From: Pseudomonas oryzihabitans
GTDB lineage: Bacteria > Pseudomonadota > Gammaproteobacteria > Pseudomonadales > Pseudomonadaceae
DNA length: 64,000 nt
Assembly: GCF_006384975.1 (NCBI RefSeq)
Contig: NZ_CP021645.1
Coordinates: 3,500,001-3,564,000, forward strand
Direction: 5' to 3'
The position numbers and the translations under genes were made by a program. Below are positions 62,981 to 64,000 of this stretch, in pieces (position 1 is the stretch's first letter; each line of letters opens with the position of its first letter). The notes under the pieces are model-generated. The model worked only from the letters and a program-made list of their open reading frames with translations. It did not search any database and was not told the origin of the DNA.

Positions 62981-64000
62981 AACTGCCGATCAAGCTGCAC
63001 ACCCGTCTCTTCCTCAGTATCTCCGCCCTGATCGCCGTAGCCCTCATCGGGCTGCTGGTGGGCCTGGTCAGCGTGCTGCACCTGGCCCGCGAGCAGAGCG
63101 TGCAGACGCGCAGCAACCTGGACTTCATCAACCTGACGCTGAACATGCGTCAGGAGTTGAGCAACAGCCTGTTCCAGATGCTCGATGGCGCGCCGGATCC
63201 CAAGGCCCTGACGGCCGCTCAGCAACGCTTCGAGCAGTACCTGCAACTGGTCCAGGGCGAGATGCGCAAGCCCGAACAGCGCGCGGTGCTGGAAGACGTC
63301 AAGCAGCGTTACGAGCGCTTCGCCGAGTACCTGCGCTCACCCAACACCAACTACGCCCAGTTGCGCGCCGATCCAGGGTTCCAGCAGACGCTCAACGAAT
63401 TGCGCAACCGCATCTACGACCTCCAGAGAAGTTACGTGGTGACCCTGGAGCGCATGCAGGAGGAGGCCCACGACCGGGCGGTGATCATCGCCCTGCTGCT
63501 GGCCATGATCGGCGTGGCCATCCTGGTCACCGGGGTGGTGACGGCCAACGGTATCGCCAAGCGCTTCACCGGTCCCATCGACGGCCTGGCCAAGGCCGCC
63601 GAACGCATTAGCCAGGGCAATTTCGACGTCCAGCTGCCCACCTCGCAGATCGCCGAATTCACCCTGCTCAGCCGCCGCTTCGGCAACATGGCCCAGGCCC
63701 TGCACCGCCTCAGCCAGACCAACGTCGAGGCTCTGGTGGCCGGCCAGCGGCGCCTACAGGCGGTGCTCGACAGCATCGACTACGGCCTGGTGATCCTCGA
63801 CCCCCAGGGCAACATCGAACATGCCAACCCGGTAGCCTGCCGCCAGCTCGGCTGGAACGAGAATCACCTGGGCGAATCCCTGATCGCTGCCTTGGAGCGT
63901 CCGGAGATCGAGGCCAGCGTGCAGCGGGTACTGGCCGGCGGTGCCCTGGATGCCGCCCCCGAAGACCTGGAGATCCGCGTCGACGACGAGGTGCGGCTAC
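62977..64000 (+). CDS. kinB: Sensor histidine kinase KinB (3' end outside window)
   Basis: The first 341 residues are visible. There is a membrane helix (RLFLSISALIAVALIGLLVGLVSVL), a periplasmic four-helix sensor domain (about residues 40-165), a second helix (AVIIALLLAMIGVAILVTGVV), a HAMP linker (LAKAAERISQGNFDVQLPTSQIAEFTLLSRRF) and the start of a PAS domain (VLDSIDYGLVILDPQGNIEHANP). The kinase core lies beyond 64000. It is the partner of AlgB, whose stop it overlaps (ATGA). Confidence 0.94.
   Translation, partial: MKLPIKLHTRLFLSISALIAVALIGLLVGLVSVLHLAREQSVQTRSNLDFINLTLNMRQELSNSLFQMLDGAPDPKALTAAQQRFEQYLQLVQGEMRKPEQRAVLEDVKQRYERFAEYLRSPNTNYAQLRADPGFQQTLNELRNRIYDLQRSYVVTLERMQEEAHDRAVIIALLLAMIGVAILVTGVVTANGIAKRFTGPIDGLAKAAERISQGNFDVQLPTSQIAEFTLLSRRFGNMAQALHRLSQTNVEALVAGQRRLQAVLDSIDYGLVILDPQGNIEHANPVACRQLGWNENHLGESLIAALERPEIEASVQRVLAGGALDAAPEDLEIRVDDEVRL

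Overview
The window looks like a chromosomal segment of a Pseudomonas species. It is GC-rich apart from the first ~4.5 kb. It carries polA, thrB and a DUF2782 gene together, algB-kinB, ubiC-ubiA, dctB-dctD, the dimethylglycine and carnitine catabolic genes typical of pseudomonads, and two near-perfect ParB-binding (parS-type) palindromes. The parS-type sites, and the genes that lie near the replication origin in P. aeruginosa, suggest an origin-proximal position. The species cannot be named from this sequence alone; a Pseudomonas carrying curli genes, outside P. aeruginosa, is the best guess.

Layout. 1-4500: the AT-richer edge of a surface-polysaccharide locus (wzm-wzt ABC exporter) and a GH5 glycosidase gene with DUF4214 repeats, broken by two in-frame stop codons. 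4500-7130: an Lrp-type regulator, a 2-oxoadipate dioxygenase (hglS-like) and two tiny exported proteins. 7296-11725: DctB/DctD C4-dicarboxylate two-component system and a SIS-domain sugar-phosphate enzyme. 11929-16021: a complete one-direction curli operon, csgD-E-F-G-B-A plus a CsgH-like gene. 16062-20226: thrB, DUF2782 and polA.

20400-34025: a catabolic block. The leftward operon (dipeptidase, DUF5943, dgcA, dgcB, etfA, etfB) oxidises dimethylglycine. It abuts cdhR and the rightward caiX-cdhC-cdhA-cdhB-lipase operon, which turns carnitine into glycine betaine. The two feed one pathway, since betaine demethylation yields dimethylglycine. 34373-43912: small transcription units of regulator plus target (dehalogenase/dmlA with LysR, AraC with LysE exporter, LysR with azoR, aldo-keto reductase, osmC, MarR with a siderophore-interacting protein and an MFS exporter). 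46101-54012: envelope and lipoprotein genes, a LexA-controlled microprotein gene, an SpmAB-like protein, ubiC, ubiA and an EamA exporter. 54254-60210: a LysR-controlled aromatic-acid efflux system (outer-membrane factor, AaeB, AaeX, AaeA). 60510-64000: small membrane and exported proteins, then algB-kinB, with kinB cut by the window end.

The most unusual feature is a family of three ~145-157 bp hairpin elements (6469-6611, 42577-42733, 51883-52026). They share a nearly invariant ~40-bp core between copy-specific, self-complementary arms. Each copy sits exactly on the stop codon of a neighbouring gene, with CTAR/TAA-like flanking repeats. This fits a small mobile element whose target duplication re-creates the stop codon it enters. 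A second family, short C-rich hairpins (seven copies, mostly as inverted pairs), marks gene ends around the dgc operon and azoR.
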